Assembly (NCBI RefSeq): GCF_051014685.1 | Contig: NC_135052.1 | Span: 8,151,105-8,215,104, forward strand | Reading direction: 5' to 3' | Source of the DNA: Ptiloglossa arizonensis | Taxonomy: Eukaryota > Arthropoda > Insecta > Hymenoptera > Colletidae | DNA: 64,000 nucleotides | Shown here: in pieces, positions 26,647 through 39,405 of the stretch | How positions within the stretch are numbered: position 1 is the stretch's first letter | Layout of the letters: every line of letters starts with the position of its first letter | Position numbers and translations under genes: made by a program | The notes under the pieces: model-generated | Told to the model about the DNA's origin: nothing | The model's database searches: none | The model's input: only the letters and a program-made list of their open reading frames with translations

Positions 26647-27232
26647 CAGTAGAACCTCGATTATACGAACGACCGTTATCCGAATGCCCCATCCGATCTA
26701 CAATGGTCGGCTATCATTCGAACACGGTATGCCCTTTTCTTATCGAAATACGGGAATTTCCTTCCGCGACGTTAAAAACGAATCGTTAATCGTGAACTTG
26801 GTACGAATAATAATGGCACCGAAGGGATGTGATATCAATTTATGCATCGAAAATTAAAAATTCCACGACATCGAGAAAACTACTTGTTGGTAGAAATCTC
26901 ACAAACATTCGTGGTAGAGTTGGGTATCGATTATTGCGGAAAAACAGGGTTGAACAATTTCTGCAACGAATTCGTCCAATAATTTGGGTAACCAATCCAA
27001 CGAGAGAGAATTACTTACATTCTCTGTCAATGGCTACCAGTCGAGATTCGTGCAATAATCGGGGTAACCGATGCAAGGAGTTACTTAGATGCTCTATCAG
27101 TGGCCACTAGTAATCCCTATCCCCACCAAGTCGATTAGTTGCTAAGCGACCATCCCTTCCCCTTGTCAACGCCGTGCAACGAACGAGGCTCCGGTACAAT
27201 TATCGAGGTTATGGGTAACCGAGGTTCTATCG
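26647..27232. mobile_element. Non-autonomous pogo/Tigger-like element
   Basis: The left end is TA-CAGTAGAACCTCGATTATAC, and the right end, read inwards, is TA-CGATAGAACCTCGGTTACCC. CAGTAGAACCTCGATTA-type termini with TA duplications are typical of pogo/Tigger elements of the Tc1/mariner superfamily. The 586 bp body has no transposase frame. Inside it, a ~76 bp segment is tandemly duplicated (26977 and 27053), sharing the order CAATAAT, GGGTAACC, ATTACTTA, CTCT, CAGTGGC/CAATGGC. Confidence 0.78.
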
Positions 27233-30200
27233 TATTAAAAAAAAGAATCAGATGGTAGTTATTGTAATCTAAGGGTGTTTTACAAATTGATGGAGAGAAA
27301 TGGTGAAAATATTTCTAGTATCTCGATAAACATTAACGTATATATTCGTCGGTAATTTTTAACTGAAATCTGTGTGCTTCGTGGAATTGCAATTTGCGAG
27401 ACCGTTTCTAAGGTACGCTCGGAATTTCCCTACCTCTCATTCGAGCGATCAGTCATGTATACTTGGTGAAACGTATATAGAGGGGTACTCGAGGTGCGCT
27501 CAGGTGGTACGTGAAGCGATACCCTTGAGAGTACAATCCTCCAAATGCATTTTTCGCCACTGATTACAGGGCTGCACGGGCTCGCAACACCTATCCCTTG
27601 GTGTGCTTAAGCTCTTGATGTACCGGTGTCCAAAGAGGATACAGAACTCGTCCCTGGGACCTTTGACTTTGATGTCGGGATTCCCCGACATTCTAGTACG
27701 CTACCATCTTCAACCTTTACTGATTTCATACCCTCGCTATATTTCTTCCACCGGATACACCTGAGAGTGATTCATTGCGTAAGAATACCGGGAATAACGA
27801 CGAATAATACGAAGGCTTTGTAAATGGAGATCATTTTTGTCGTTAATTGAGAACAGTAATCGTCGTCAGCATCGATTGGATGACTTTTCGCGACTAATGT
27901 ATCGTTTTCGATTCTGTGCGATTTTGAACGCGGACTAACGAGAAGAGTTTAACTCCGCTTCTGGAATCGCGGTACTTGAATCCGTTTTTACATCGGAGTG
28001 TTCAGGAAACGGAGGTCCTCGAAAAAGGACGTGTATCGGTAACATAACGAGAAGGAAGTATATAAAATCGTAACAAATCGCAAAGATTCTTAATCGTGTT
28101 CAATCGATCGAAAGTTTTATGCGAAACTGTTTATTAGATTGGTGTTTCTCCGAGTTACAAACTAACGAGGAATTTCTTCTCGAGGATAAAGGAGCGAGTG
28201 CCTCGAAAAGTTACGATACAATCCGATGCGTTCGCGAACTCGGTTCGATTCAATGTTTTTACTTTAAGTCTCGAAACATTGTCACTTTTCTTTGGTATCC
28301 GTGCTACATTATTTTCTCGTTACCTTCTACCATAATACGGTAGACTTCGTGAAAAGTTTGCAGAGAGCTCCACGAGAATTGTGTATGCAAGATCGAGGAA
28401 AAGATTCAAGAGGGATAACGGAGATATTTCTGTTATGTACGGAGTTGCGGTTCCCCGTATAAAATACCTTTTTTGTGTAATTCTCGAAAACATGTTTTTT
28501 CTATAGAATTATTAAATATCACAAGCAAATTAATTACAATGAAAATAACGACGTTGGAAATATCGGTTGATCTTTTGTGAGATTTTGTACGCGAGAGAAG
28601 AATTAATTGGCAAAAAGCACGCAAAAGTGTATAAAATACATAATAGTCCGGATTTTATTTACAATTACAAAGAATTAACGCTACGTGTCATATTTTCGTA
28701 TACGCGCCGGGAGCGATAAATTATTATAAACAAGAGGAGTCGAATTTGAACTTTGTTTTCGCAAAAAAATCGATTTTGAAACTGCTTGGGGCGCGTGTAC
28801 GCGTATGAAGTAATAATTTACAACCGGAAATAATGATATGCAAAGTAACGGCGGAAATTGTTAAATATATTTTCGTAACCGTTTTTAAATATTAAAAGAA
28901 ACGAAACAACACAAACGTCGCGTCTTCTGGACCGACTGACCGAAACAAATGACAAAGAAATGCTCGATGAAAAATCATTTACCGATATAAATCGTTCTTT
29001 CGTTCCTTCGTATTTTCTTTTCGTTTTCTCCTCCCTGATACGATGCAAATGAAAGAACGTTTTTTTCTCGACCTGGAAGACCAATTTCGGCGTGGAAACC
29101 CTCATTTTCTCACCTATCCCTATAATTACGATCGGATATTTCCGAAGCAGATATTTCCGTTATCGCGTTTATTTCTTTAATCCGGTGGAAAAATGATGAG
29201 GAACAGCTGTGTCGTAGAAATTGTCGGCTGGCGAAATGAGAAAACGACGAGCCGAGCAGTAGACAGGAAACGGATAAGTCGAGGCGGGATATTAGAATAC
29301 TGCTTTCCCTGATTTATTATTGCGGTCAGTAAAAAGAATCCATGCATATTCGGCTCGCCATTATCTTAAATTCAATCCCGTTTCCAGGAGGTTAAGCGTG
29401 AAAATTGCGTATGCAAATACGTTTATAAATTCCCGTCAGGGGTGAACAAGCCACTCTCGAATCCTGTTTCTCGATGTTGCGGAAAATTGCGTCGAATCTT
29501 TGTATGTTTCAATCACGAGCGTAGACGCGAGCCGCGCTATCGCGATTTCTATTATAAGTCCCGCAGATAATGGAAGGAAATAAGTACCGAGTTTCGATAT
29601 CGTTGTTACCGACGAAAATCTACAGAGGCAAGATGATGTGAACGCGTTCCGAAGATATTAACAATTGTATCGTAAATTAATATTTCACGAACGCAAAAAG
29701 ATTATTTTCGATCTGATTTTCGTGCCGAATCAAACGATCCCTTGTTATTTATAAAAGAACAGTTATTCGTCGACGAAACATTTTCAATCTCGATGCGAGT
29801 CAGTTTCGATGATAATAAAACTCTACCAAATTCTACCGTACGAGTTCTTTTGCTCGAACGTATCGATATTCAAATATAAGCGCCGGTCGACGCGCCATAC
29901 TGTTCGACCAGATTTACCGCCGGTCGATTTCACACCAGAGATCACAGTAAAATTAACCATTAATTTCTGCCGTTATTTATTCATTTTATTTTTTTCTGCA
30001 ACGTCTTCAGTGCACGTATATGTGTATATTAAAGAAGTAAACTGTGGTCGCTAGTGAGCAAAAGTACTGTTTCTAACCGCAAATATACGCGTTATTTAAC
30101 TCGAAGTATTGTACAGAAAATATCCATATTAATTGTTCTGTTTATAACAATCTGTTAAAATATCTGTTAACTTCTTTCTTGTAAAGTACTACCGATATCT

Positions 30201-32025
30201 AAGTTTAGTTTACCTATATTGAAACTTCATCTCTCTCGGATCTTTTCAAAATCAATATCGAAGGGATCTCAACGACGAATAAATATTCTACTTCGAGCAA
30301 TAAAGAATAGTTCGATCTTGATTCGTCTAAAAGAGACCACGAGTGTCAATCCTACCCACGAGATTACTTGTAATATTCGTTGGATATATTTATTTCGCTC
30401 TTCGTTCCTTTATTAATTTTATCGGTTTTCTGTTCGATCGACTAATCCGTTTTCCGTTCCTTCCAGTCCACGGCTGTCGCGATACGATCGTACAAAAATT
30501 TCGTGCATCGAATACCGCGAAGCGCAAAAAGATTCACTTGTAAGCGCCGCGGTTTTCTACAAGCCATTCTTGAAAAATAGCTCGGTTTCTACGCGATCCA
30601 GGTTTTCGCGCCGAACCACCCTGAATGCTTTACATGAAAAATATCCTCTCCTCGAAGTACACATGCATATCCCGTGAAGCGATGGCTTTGAAGGGAAAGA
30701 AATAAAAGAAAAAGTCGCGTGAAAGGGCGAGCTTTGCAGTTCCTGATGGTTCGTCGGTGTGCATATTTTGCCGACCCGGGATAAAATACAGCTATTGTCA
30801 TCTTTGTGTGTCAGGTGATTTAAACCTTCGTTTCCCACACAGGCTTACGGACGGGCGCGAAGCCCGCGATATCGTAATTGTGAACACCGTGCTTTCGGAA
30901 TCCTTTATTTTTCGTCACACGATGGAAAAGTGCGAGCATCTCCGCAAAGGTTCGAAGAAATCAGGTCAAAGTAACGCGAACCATACCCGACATCAATGAC
31001 TCCTACGTAAGCCTCTTCAGAGACGGATGTTGCGAACGTTGGTTTGTTCGACAGATTGATTTTTTCGACAATTTAAATTTTTCCTCTCGAACGAAGCGAA
31101 ACTCGCTGCCGGAACATTTTTGGTATGCTCGCAACCCCTATAGTGAGATATTCAAACACTGTCGAGCTGGTAAACGTAGGATTTAGGCGTGAATAAAAAT
31201 ATTCGTGAATAACACGTTTGTAGTACGAACACGACACGGCGTGTTAACAGTGATTCTATTTCGCGTGATTTTTACCCTGATCCTATCATACGAGAAATGC
31301 CCAATATTGTAAAATGTTTTATCGAATATTTCGAATCGAATCGACGAGATACAAACACGAGGGAACGAATTGAAAATTTTTAAAAGGAAATCGTTTAGGT
31401 TAGAAGGGATCGAAGAACACGATCGATGTTATTCCGAAGAGATTGTGCAACAACGAGTAAATATCGAGCAATTATTTAATCGCGTTAAAAGTACTGTTCT
31501 TCGGTTCGTTCGAAACAGTTGATACATGTTTAATTGAAAATAATCACAGAAAATGTCGAGCGTATTCGGCAATATTACGGCGAATCGGAAAGATTCTAAT
31601 AGAATCGTGATCAGCGGGGTCGTGTATCCGTAAATTAAAATGCTTTGCGGATATTTGCGATGCAAATTCACCTTGATCTGCAATTCATCGTGCTGTTTTT
31701 TCCCCCATTCTGCTTACGTTAATGTGTATGTACAATGAAGCGTCCATGTGCTCGTGGATTCAACAGATTGAAGTGTTTTCGGTGGTTCAGCAAAAGTGAG
31801 GTTAAGTTAGGTCAGGCACGATGAAAAAGTTTAAACATTAGAGGAAATTCTTTTCGTACTGAAAATTCCGAGTTTATATCGCGTATTTCCCCCTTTGAAC
31901 CAACTTTATTCTTCGTAATATTTCTGCGACTCTCAAAAACCACAGGGATGTGCGGCCCTTGTCGGTGCCTTGCCCTATATAATGTATTTATTTAAGCCAC
32001 CGCGTATAGAATATCTCGGAACGAG
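27233..32025. other. Gene-free stretch
   Basis: Only short frames and the hairpin at 27672 were seen. No exon, RNA gene or transposon end could be supported. Confidence 0.55.
27672..27691. repeat. Short hairpin ATGTCGGG / CCCGACAT
   Basis: Eight-base-pair perfect arms with a 4-base spacer in a GC-balanced, gene-free stretch. Confidence 0.75.
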
Positions 32026-32270
32026 TGATGCAACCGAAAAAGAAAACCATTCTACGTATTCTAAAAATAAGTCGTGAATGTGGAATGAAATTTTTTTGCG
32101 CGGAGCTTCGTTCCCGAGAATATCGGTTTTGATTTTTTACGCGCGCTTCGCGTGCTCCGGACAAGGTTCAAGATTAATTTTCTCGAAAACAAGGTTCCGT
32201 GCGAAAAATTCTTATTCCACATTTTCCATTCCTTTTTATACGTACGATCGTATTCCGATTGGTAGCGCCG
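32026..32270. mobile_element. Fold-back MITE, copy C (centre deleted)
   Basis: The left arm has GATGCAACCGAAAAAGAAAA, then GAATGTGGAATGAAATTTTT and GCGCGGAGCTTCGTTCCCGA. The right arm is its inverse (GTTCCGTGCGAAAAATTC, TTATTCCACATTTTCCATTC). The arms nearly touch at about 32150, so the ~200 bp centre seen in copies A and B is missing and the segment is one large imperfect hairpin. Confidence 0.72.
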
Positions 32271-33905
32271 TTCATTTCGAAACGTCGTGTATAATTTTAA
32301 CATTATTCCATTCATTCTCGTTCCCCACGTTTCGCGACACTGAACAAAAACGGTGAAAGAATCGAACGTTTCGAGACACGTAGACGTAAATCTCAAGATT
32401 CGCACCAGAGATATACAATGTGCAGAGATTTTTTTTAACGATTCCACGTTGGCCACGCGCGCACTTTTTCAAACCCTTCGAGAATTCGTCCCCTCTCGAC
32501 GTCATAGACCCGAGCGAGGGACATCTTACGCGGAAAATCTGTAAAAAATGTCAACTCGCGTGTAACTATCAGCTTTGACGCGGACGGGAGCTTTGTAGTC
32601 TCGTTGCTTCCATAGCTTTTATCACCGAGGTTGCCTCTAACGACTCGCAATCACGTACCGTTCTAATCATTCAGTCCTGGGAAATAACGCGCATCCTACT
32701 TATGTATTCGTAGTTTGTAGAAGATGCTCAAGACCCCGTGGAACACGTTGAATGCAACTGAGAAGTCCCTCTAATCACAGAGTTCTGTGTTTCCCTTCTA
32801 TCGTCCCTCTCACTCACTCTCTCTCTCTCTCGCTCGCTTTCTCTTTCACTCTGTCTCTTTCCGCGACATTAGAAGCAATTGCAAACGAGCATCAATAATA
32901 CACTTTGATGTCGAAAGAAGGTCCAGTTTCGTATCGTTCTCGAGACGAGAAAGCAAGCTCCAGTGGAATTTCTCAGACTTCGTGGATCCTCGAGCTACTT
33001 TGCGGTAAGTTTCAGTTTTCAGGACTCGGCTTCGACGTGCTTACGTAGATATTTTCTCTTACACGTAAATTGAACGCGGCTGTATCAACCGCGATCGGTA
33101 GCTTTTCCGTGAAGCGACCGAAATACTATTCAAGCCCCTGTATTTTCATTCCACGAACAAAATTATCGAGAAACGTTGAAAGGACGTTAGTCCGGGATCC
33201 TCTCGAGAATTTCTAAACTACTCTCCATTAGTACCGTAACAGATCGTAAAGCAAACCTATCGAACGAAACAATTTAAATAAATTTCGCTATTATACCTGT
33301 CCCTGAGAACGAGTATCGGTCGAACGTTCCTTTCGAGCTGGAAACGCGAAAGAGAACGAATAAAAATAGAAAAATAACGACCATTAAGAGAAATATGGGA
33401 GCGATAATAAATTACGTTTCGACGTCCGGTTTACGTCCCCGCGAGGAAATGGATTTCACCGAGCGAACGGTCTAAGGTAAACCGAACATTGTTTAACAAA
33501 ATTTATCCGCCACCGGGAAGCTATCCTCGAACTTTAATTCGTACTTTTGTTTCGCTGTTGAGCGATTAGTATCGAATAAATAAATTCACATACGGAAGGT
33601 TTGCGGACGCAAACGATGCTATTAGAATGCCATATTTATCGGGGGCCGTTCACTCGGTAAAAGGCATTTTCACACCGGAATAAAATTACCGCTTCGAAAA
33701 TCGCCAGTAACGACTATCCGCGTTCTATTATTACCTATTAATAACACCGGTGGCGCCTTATTATTCAAATCTAAGCGTCTGAATTACCCACTACCCTCTG
33801 GCGACAAAAGAGAAGAACGAGACCGTTACTTCCTAGAATTCCATTCACCGGGTGAAAAATTGTTGGCTTTCAAACGTAATTGTAGCTCTCCGTTCGGTCC
33901 TGCGC

Positions 33906-33944
33906 GGTGCATCGCGGTGCATCGCGGTGCATCGCGGTGCATCG
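33906..33944. repeat. 10 bp tandem repeat, 3.9 copies
   Basis: GGTGCATCGC repeats without mismatch until the last incomplete unit. It is short, GC-rich and probably length-variable. Confidence 0.97.
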
Positions 33945-34269
33945 TTCGAACGTTCGACGTGAAACGCGCGCGGTACGCAACGTAACGAAGAACGTCTCGT
34001 AACAATGTACGAGTGGACAGTGACGGTGGTTGCTAAACATCCGGAGGCTTTGTTTCGAAGCGTGATGCAAGCGCGAGATTCTCGCCATAACCGGGGCCAA
34101 CCGAGGCCGAGGAAAAAATATTGGCGAGCATGACATTCGACCATTTTTCGTATCGCGATAAGGCTTGTTCGAGGAGACCTTCGTTCGTAGATGGTGGTAA
34201 AGGATCGTTCATAAGGTGTGGGTGTTGATTAAGTTGGTAGCATGCAAATCGTTCATTCCCGTGTCTACC

Positions 34270-34620
34270 TTCCTTCGTCTACCCTTTTATCAGCCAGACA
34301 AACTACCCTGTGCCGCCCTAGCTCCAGTTCGCTGGTGAAGCGTACCGGGGGCCGCCGACATAATTATATGCAATTTATCATAATTGAGGACGGTATCGTG
34401 ATTGTGATCTAGCGAAAACTGTCTACGCAGTCGGAGAACGCCGCGCGAGATACGAGGGAGGAACCGGTGCATCGTGATGCTTCCAGGAAATCGTGTACAG
34501 TTATCGTTAGCGCATCCCCCGACCCTCACGGCCGGGCGAGTATCTTTTTATCGGCGGTCGCTGGGAGCCAACCGGCGCGATACTCATCGGGCTTGTAATT
34601 AGCGTATGCGTTACGAGATT
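34270..34620. promoter_or_regulatory. Candidate regulatory block with homeodomain/POU-like sites
   Basis: A GC-rich 350 bp segment encloses CATAATTATATGCAATTTAT followed by CATAATTGA, a cluster of ATTA/TAAT and ATGCAA-type words. No repeat or coding frame explains it. GC-rich blocks with AT-rich homeodomain cores are typical of insect developmental enhancers, but this is only composition-based inference. Confidence 0.2.
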
Positions 34621-37600
34621 CGATATTTCTTTCGTCCGGCACCGGTACCCGTCGCGTTACCTTTTTCCATTCCACCCCCATTTTAATGAAACTGCGCAGG
34701 TGGACGGAGAAACGGAAACTGTTAGACTCGGTGCCGCCCTGGAATATTTACGCAGACTCCGGAACCGTTCTCGGAGATATTAAACGCTAAAGATCGTGTT
34801 TTTGCCCAACGACGAGAGAATAAAGAACGTCCACGGGAGTGCGACCAATTTTAATCTATAATCGCTCGATTATCCGCCTGTTCCTCGCTCGAAAATGTTT
34901 CGAACAATTTTTAACGATAAAAAGCACTTTAGGAGATACTTTAATTTCGGTATTGCGAACCAAGGTATCGGGTGATACGTTTATGGACAGCGTTGGTGTG
35001 CATTCGGTACCCCTTCTTACGGGGAATTAACAATGCGTTAAAATATATATGATTTGAAAAAAATATCGGTGACTTTCGCGTGTCCTCTATGCGTTCATTC
35101 GCGAAGAAACTAATTACGTTAAATTACTTCGTCCTCGAAACGGAACGAGTTCCATTCGAAATATTTTTTTGAGTAACGAACACTGTAGAAGGTAATTGCA
35201 TTCGTGGGATAAAATGGGTCACCCTGTATACGCTGGGAACGATTCTGTGGGTAATTCTCTGTTTATCGATCAACGAGAGTGGATTTAAATTCGAATAGAG
35301 TTGTATCGTCTCGTTATTAATTGTTAGTTTCTTATTAATTTCGATAAGTTGTTTTACACAATAATCTCCTCGATGGAATTCATGATATTACTCGCCATGA
35401 ATAAACACAATGTTGGAATAGTCGTTTTAAGCATTCGAGACGCTAAGAACCTGGGGTTTCCTTATTAACATAATCAATAATATGGTAAAACCTGGGAAAC
35501 AATTTTTCATTTCTTCGAGACCAAGAGACCGAAGTGTTAGAAGCAAGAATGAAAATTATAACGAGTATGTCTACGTATCCGTAACTGGATGATTCATGGT
35601 GTATAAGAACAAAAAAATAGAAGAACCAAATTTCTATAATTTTTTATGTATCGTCTTCGATTCGATGACACATGTTTTCTAATCTCTTATTCGCATTACA
35701 ATTTATGCAAGTACACCGTCTCTTCTTTTGTATTCGGTAAAGTTTCTCATCAAAGTTTCAGAAATTAAAAAATTGTACCCCAAATTATCTTATACCCCGG
35801 AATAGTCGTAATAGATTTAATATTTGATAATACCTTGTCCGAGGATTTGGTAATCAAATAATCAATGAATTCCTGGATAAAATACTCTCGAAGCTTAATC
35901 CTCTAACACGATGCATTCGTTAATCATTTTCAATGAAACGTAAAAACGAATAATATTCTTCCAGAGTCAATTGATCGGATAATTGACTCTTTTGTATCGT
36001 ACTTCTTACCTGGTAAAAATTTGTAACGGTTTCAAATTTTCCAATAGGTGTGAATTATCCGAAATTGTCGCGGAGACACGATGTACAAAAGTCGAGATTG
36101 CGGGAGGACGCGAAGCTCGGATCGAAACGGTCCATAAAGTAGTCGCGAATTCGTTTGTCTGAGCGCGGATGAACATTGCGCGGAGCGATCGTCGATCAAT
36201 TCTGAACAGCGATTGCGTTCTCGCCAGTCGATAGCTGGCCCGATTGTGACGATAATTACCCAACGAGACGCGCGACATTGATTCGCGTCGTTGCTCGGCC
36301 CGTAAGCCGCGTCGTTAATGTCACAGTCATGAAGATCGGGAATTACACGAGCGCTCGCATTAAAGTCGTGAATGCCCTCGGTTTCGTGATCGCTGAAAAG
36401 ATCGTCACGGAGTTCGAAGTTATCGTTCCCGGTGAAATGCCGGTTTTCATGCAACGTCGTGCAGCAGGAGAGGCGGTAAACAGAGCAGAAGAAACTCCTT
36501 TATCGGTAGCCTTGTAAAGCAAGCTTACAGTACTTCGTCTTGCAAGAAGCATTAGTCGTTACGTGCTCGCCTGACTGCGTACTCGAGATACTCCTTGCTC
36601 TTTCATCGCGTTCACGTGTCAAAATGTAATGTCATTTCGATACAATACGCGTGCCCGCGATTCATCGTTCACAAAAAAACGAAATCTCTCGCGTAATTCG
36701 ATGTTTCGAGTCCGGTCGGATTTTTCCATTCCTTCGCCTTTTTGCCCATGGAGAAGAAAATCCCCTCGTTTCCAGGTTAATGGTATTATTTAGACGAGAG
36801 TTTTTCTTCCTTCGCGGCAAATACTCCGAGACGTTGGCACGAAGATAATATAGAAATCTCGAGAGTCGGTCGGGTGAGTTCGAAGTAGTCCAGAATCCTT
36901 CCTTGGAATCTTCGTATCTGATTGGACGAGACAGTTGTACTTGTACAGTGGATATATATCGTGTTTTCTGTTTGTCGTTGATCTTGTTGGTAGTCCTTTT
37001 TACAGGCTAGTAACACGGTAAGTTTAATGGGACTATCGTTGCAGACGCTATCGGTGAAAAGTACGACACCGGTAATTTTAATTCTCGTAACTGTACAACG
37101 TACTTTTATCTCGGCACTGCGCTAAATATTTACATATTAAACGGATTATGTAAAGCTCCGCGCGAAATGGAAAAGTGTCTTCCGAATCTTTCGGCCGGCC
37201 TTATTTACAATTCGTATTTAAACGAAATTAATTTTAGCGTCTCGAGATTTTATTTTGCGTACAACGCGGACGGTGGATTTTCTGAATAATAATATTCCGG
37301 TACAACCTATTGAAATTCTGAACTAACCGCGTAGTGGTATGTTAATAGATCGCCATTATAAAGCAAACAAACGCCGTTTACGACGGAAACATTACTGTGC
37401 ACGTTCACCGTAGAATATTAACAACGAACCATACGGTCTTGCTATTTTTTTTATTCGCCCTTAATTATTTTTTACAGACTGCTTTCAACCGTTTACCAAT
37501 AGCCAGCGATATGTCGCCCAATCGTTACAGATTTATAAAAATTCTACTCGGTGGAAGCAGAGAATCTTTACGGTATTGTTTCATTGAAACTACCGGTACA

Positions 37601-37845
37601 CCGTCTAGTTAGTTACCTTGACGAGTAATAAATGAAAAAAATATCGATTTTCTGATACGTTCGAAGGAAGAGACGTTGTTAAAATGCGAGATAAAGCCGA
37701 AAGAAATCGTCCACGAGTACCGTACAATGACGCGATGAAGAATCGTTTCGCGAACTCCATGAAACAACAACGTCTGTCTTTCCTGGTTTACGTCACGAAG
37801 ATCAAGTGATTTTTTCTCAGCTTTCCATTTAAACGATTTAACAAT

Positions 37846-38124
37846 TTACGCGTCGTAGACGCTTCGGCACGGGGAAGCGCGGGATTTACTCTTCTCCCGC
37901 TTTATTCTCATCTCGGCTTCCATCAACCGTTGAACGATGTAATTCCGTTCCTTTGTTATCCTTGAAATTGTTTCTGTATTGTCGGCTAAACAAACACCCG
38001 TGCTGCTATCATCGCTGTTATTATCATCGTCGTGGAGCATCGACATCGATGAAACGGGGATACATTCTTGCAATCGCGCGTAGAAATTGGATGCATCTCG
38101 CACGAGCTTTGCTGTGCTTACCAC
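37846..38124 (-). CDS. Unidentified ORF or exon with coiled-coil-like C-terminus
   Basis: About 92 codons are open on the minus strand, closed upstream by an in-frame TGA and ending with TAA. The composition is more protein-like than other chance frames here: an acidic/polar stretch with DDDNNSDDSS in the middle, then ISRITKERNYIVQRLMEAEM and RIKREKSKS, which has the heptad-like spacing of a coiled coil. A possible acceptor (CACAG, about 38111) would make it a terminal exon, but the pyrimidine tract is poor. I recognise no family, and no partner exon was found upstream. It may be a terminal exon of an unseen gene, a retro-pseudogene fragment, or chance. Confidence 0.3.
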   Translation of the reverse strand: MVSTAKLVRDASNFYARLQECIPVSSMSMLHDDDNNSDDSSTGVCLADNTETISRITKERNYIVQRLMEAEMRIKREKSKSRASPCRSVYDA

Positions 38125-38249
38125 TCATCTGCACCCCTTACCAACCTTCAATTTTTATTTTCACGCGAGCTACGAGAACTTGTTGATCTTTCAAATTTCT
38201 CGACAATTTTTTCCGATTTTTTTTTTTCCCTATCGAGATATTTAACGAC

Positions 38250-38373
38250 GCACCAATCGTATCTATATGGTTATCGACAACACTGTAGACAGAGGAGTGA
38301 AACAAGGTCAAATATTATCGTGCAGCATTGTATCTTTCATAAAACATATTATCGATCTTTCGATTATTCTTGA
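38250..38373 (+). pseudogene. Possible decayed LINE reverse-transcriptase scrap
   Basis: One + frame reads IYMVIDNTVDRGVKQGQILS followed by hydrophobic residues. RGVKQG..LS is the conserved block of non-LTR retrotransposon reverse transcriptases (usually RGVRQGDPLSP). No FxDD block or other conserved motif was found around it, and the Asp-Pro expected after the Gly is changed. A motif this short could be chance. Confidence 0.25.
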
Positions 38374-39353
38374 CATTTCCTTTTAAGAACTTCGGAGTAT
38401 TAATGGATGGTGCCCAATGTTAGGAAACAGTTTTCCAACACGGAACTTTTAGTACCTATAATACGATTGTATGTCGTTCATTGTTCAGGTTCGCTCGAAA
38501 TGAAAATAAATAAAAGTCTAAAATGATCGGTGAATAGAATGACGGGTACAAATGAATATCGATTATTTGAAGTTAATGGGATTCGGGTTCGTGGAACTTA
38601 TTTTCACGAGAGATTTCTTCTTTAGCTTCATAAATTTTCTTTCTCTTGACTCAACGAACGGGCAACGATGCACCGACTACGTTCAAATGCAATTTTATTT
38701 TATCGTTCAGATTTCGTCGTCGAACACGCACTATTAAATTGTTTCAAACTACAAAGATATCAACAGCTTGCGAATACAATTTGTAAACATTTATCTAGTC
38801 GTTCGTATCTCTGTCACGAGAGTATTGCATGTTCAACATGAACGTTCATTGGTTCAACTCGGGGTACACAGAAACAAACGAGAGGACGCACTTACGCAAG
38901 GTCGAAAACCGGAAATGAATCTCGCTGAATCTTGAATTAAAGCCGAGCCGGGCGTTCTTTGACACTACTCTGTACTTGTCCAGAGACACTAATTTGTAAT
39001 ATACACGACAGACACTCTTCAACTTGATCATCCTCCGAACAACTTGTCCGCGATGCATGACGAGGCTGTTGCAAACTCCTCCCGCACAGACACGTAGATT
39101 TGGACCGTGTTGGCCTGTTAGCAACGACCCTTGTACCCTTCCGTGGAAAATGTAGCCCCGTCCTTTGAAACTGTGCGCGGCCAGTGAGACTCTCAATCAA
39201 AGTTGACGAAGTTACCGCCATTCCTTCCGCGGCACGTCACGATTTATTTGCAAACACGGCATGAAACAGAAATTACAAACGATTTAACAGAGAGCCTCGC
39301 ATGAGAATTTCCTTTGCACCGAGAGTTCACTTCTGGCTCGCGGAAACTCATTT

Positions 39354-39405
39354 TACCGCGCGGCTAATTAATGAAAAACGACGCGTTTCAATTAGCCGCG
39401 CGGTA
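39354..39405. repeat. Perfect 16 bp inverted repeat with TAATTA core
   Basis: TACCGCGCGGCTAATT (39354-39369) and its exact reverse complement (39390-39405) flank a 20-base loop. The stem is GC-rich (CCGCGCGG) with an AT-rich inner end; TAATTA at the left stem-loop border is a homeodomain-type site. It could be a structured RNA or DNA hairpin, a paired protein-binding site, or the ends of a tiny element. Confidence 0.9.

Larger units (their letters stand above)
32271..37845. other. Gene-free stretch with donor-like sites
   Basis: A CT-rich tract (32808-32850) is followed by a consensus GCG|GTAAGT at 33004, and another ACG|GTAAGT lies at 37019. Neither closes a convincing coding exon. Frames at 36032-36517 overlap on both strands and match no family. 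The stretch contains the 10 bp repeat (33906) and the candidate regulatory block (34270-34620). Confidence 0.5.

Noticed and set aside
32787..33010. First exon ending at the GCG|GTAAGT donor at 33004
   Set aside because: In the phase needed for the V exon the frame gives a polar peptide with no signal sequence, and the preceding S/L run is a CT microsatellite.
36032..36517. Ig-strand-like + frame (VNVTVMKIGNYTSARIKVVN)
   Set aside because: It lacks the cysteines and Trp of an Ig fold, has no clear splice sites, and overlaps two minus-strand frames of equal length.
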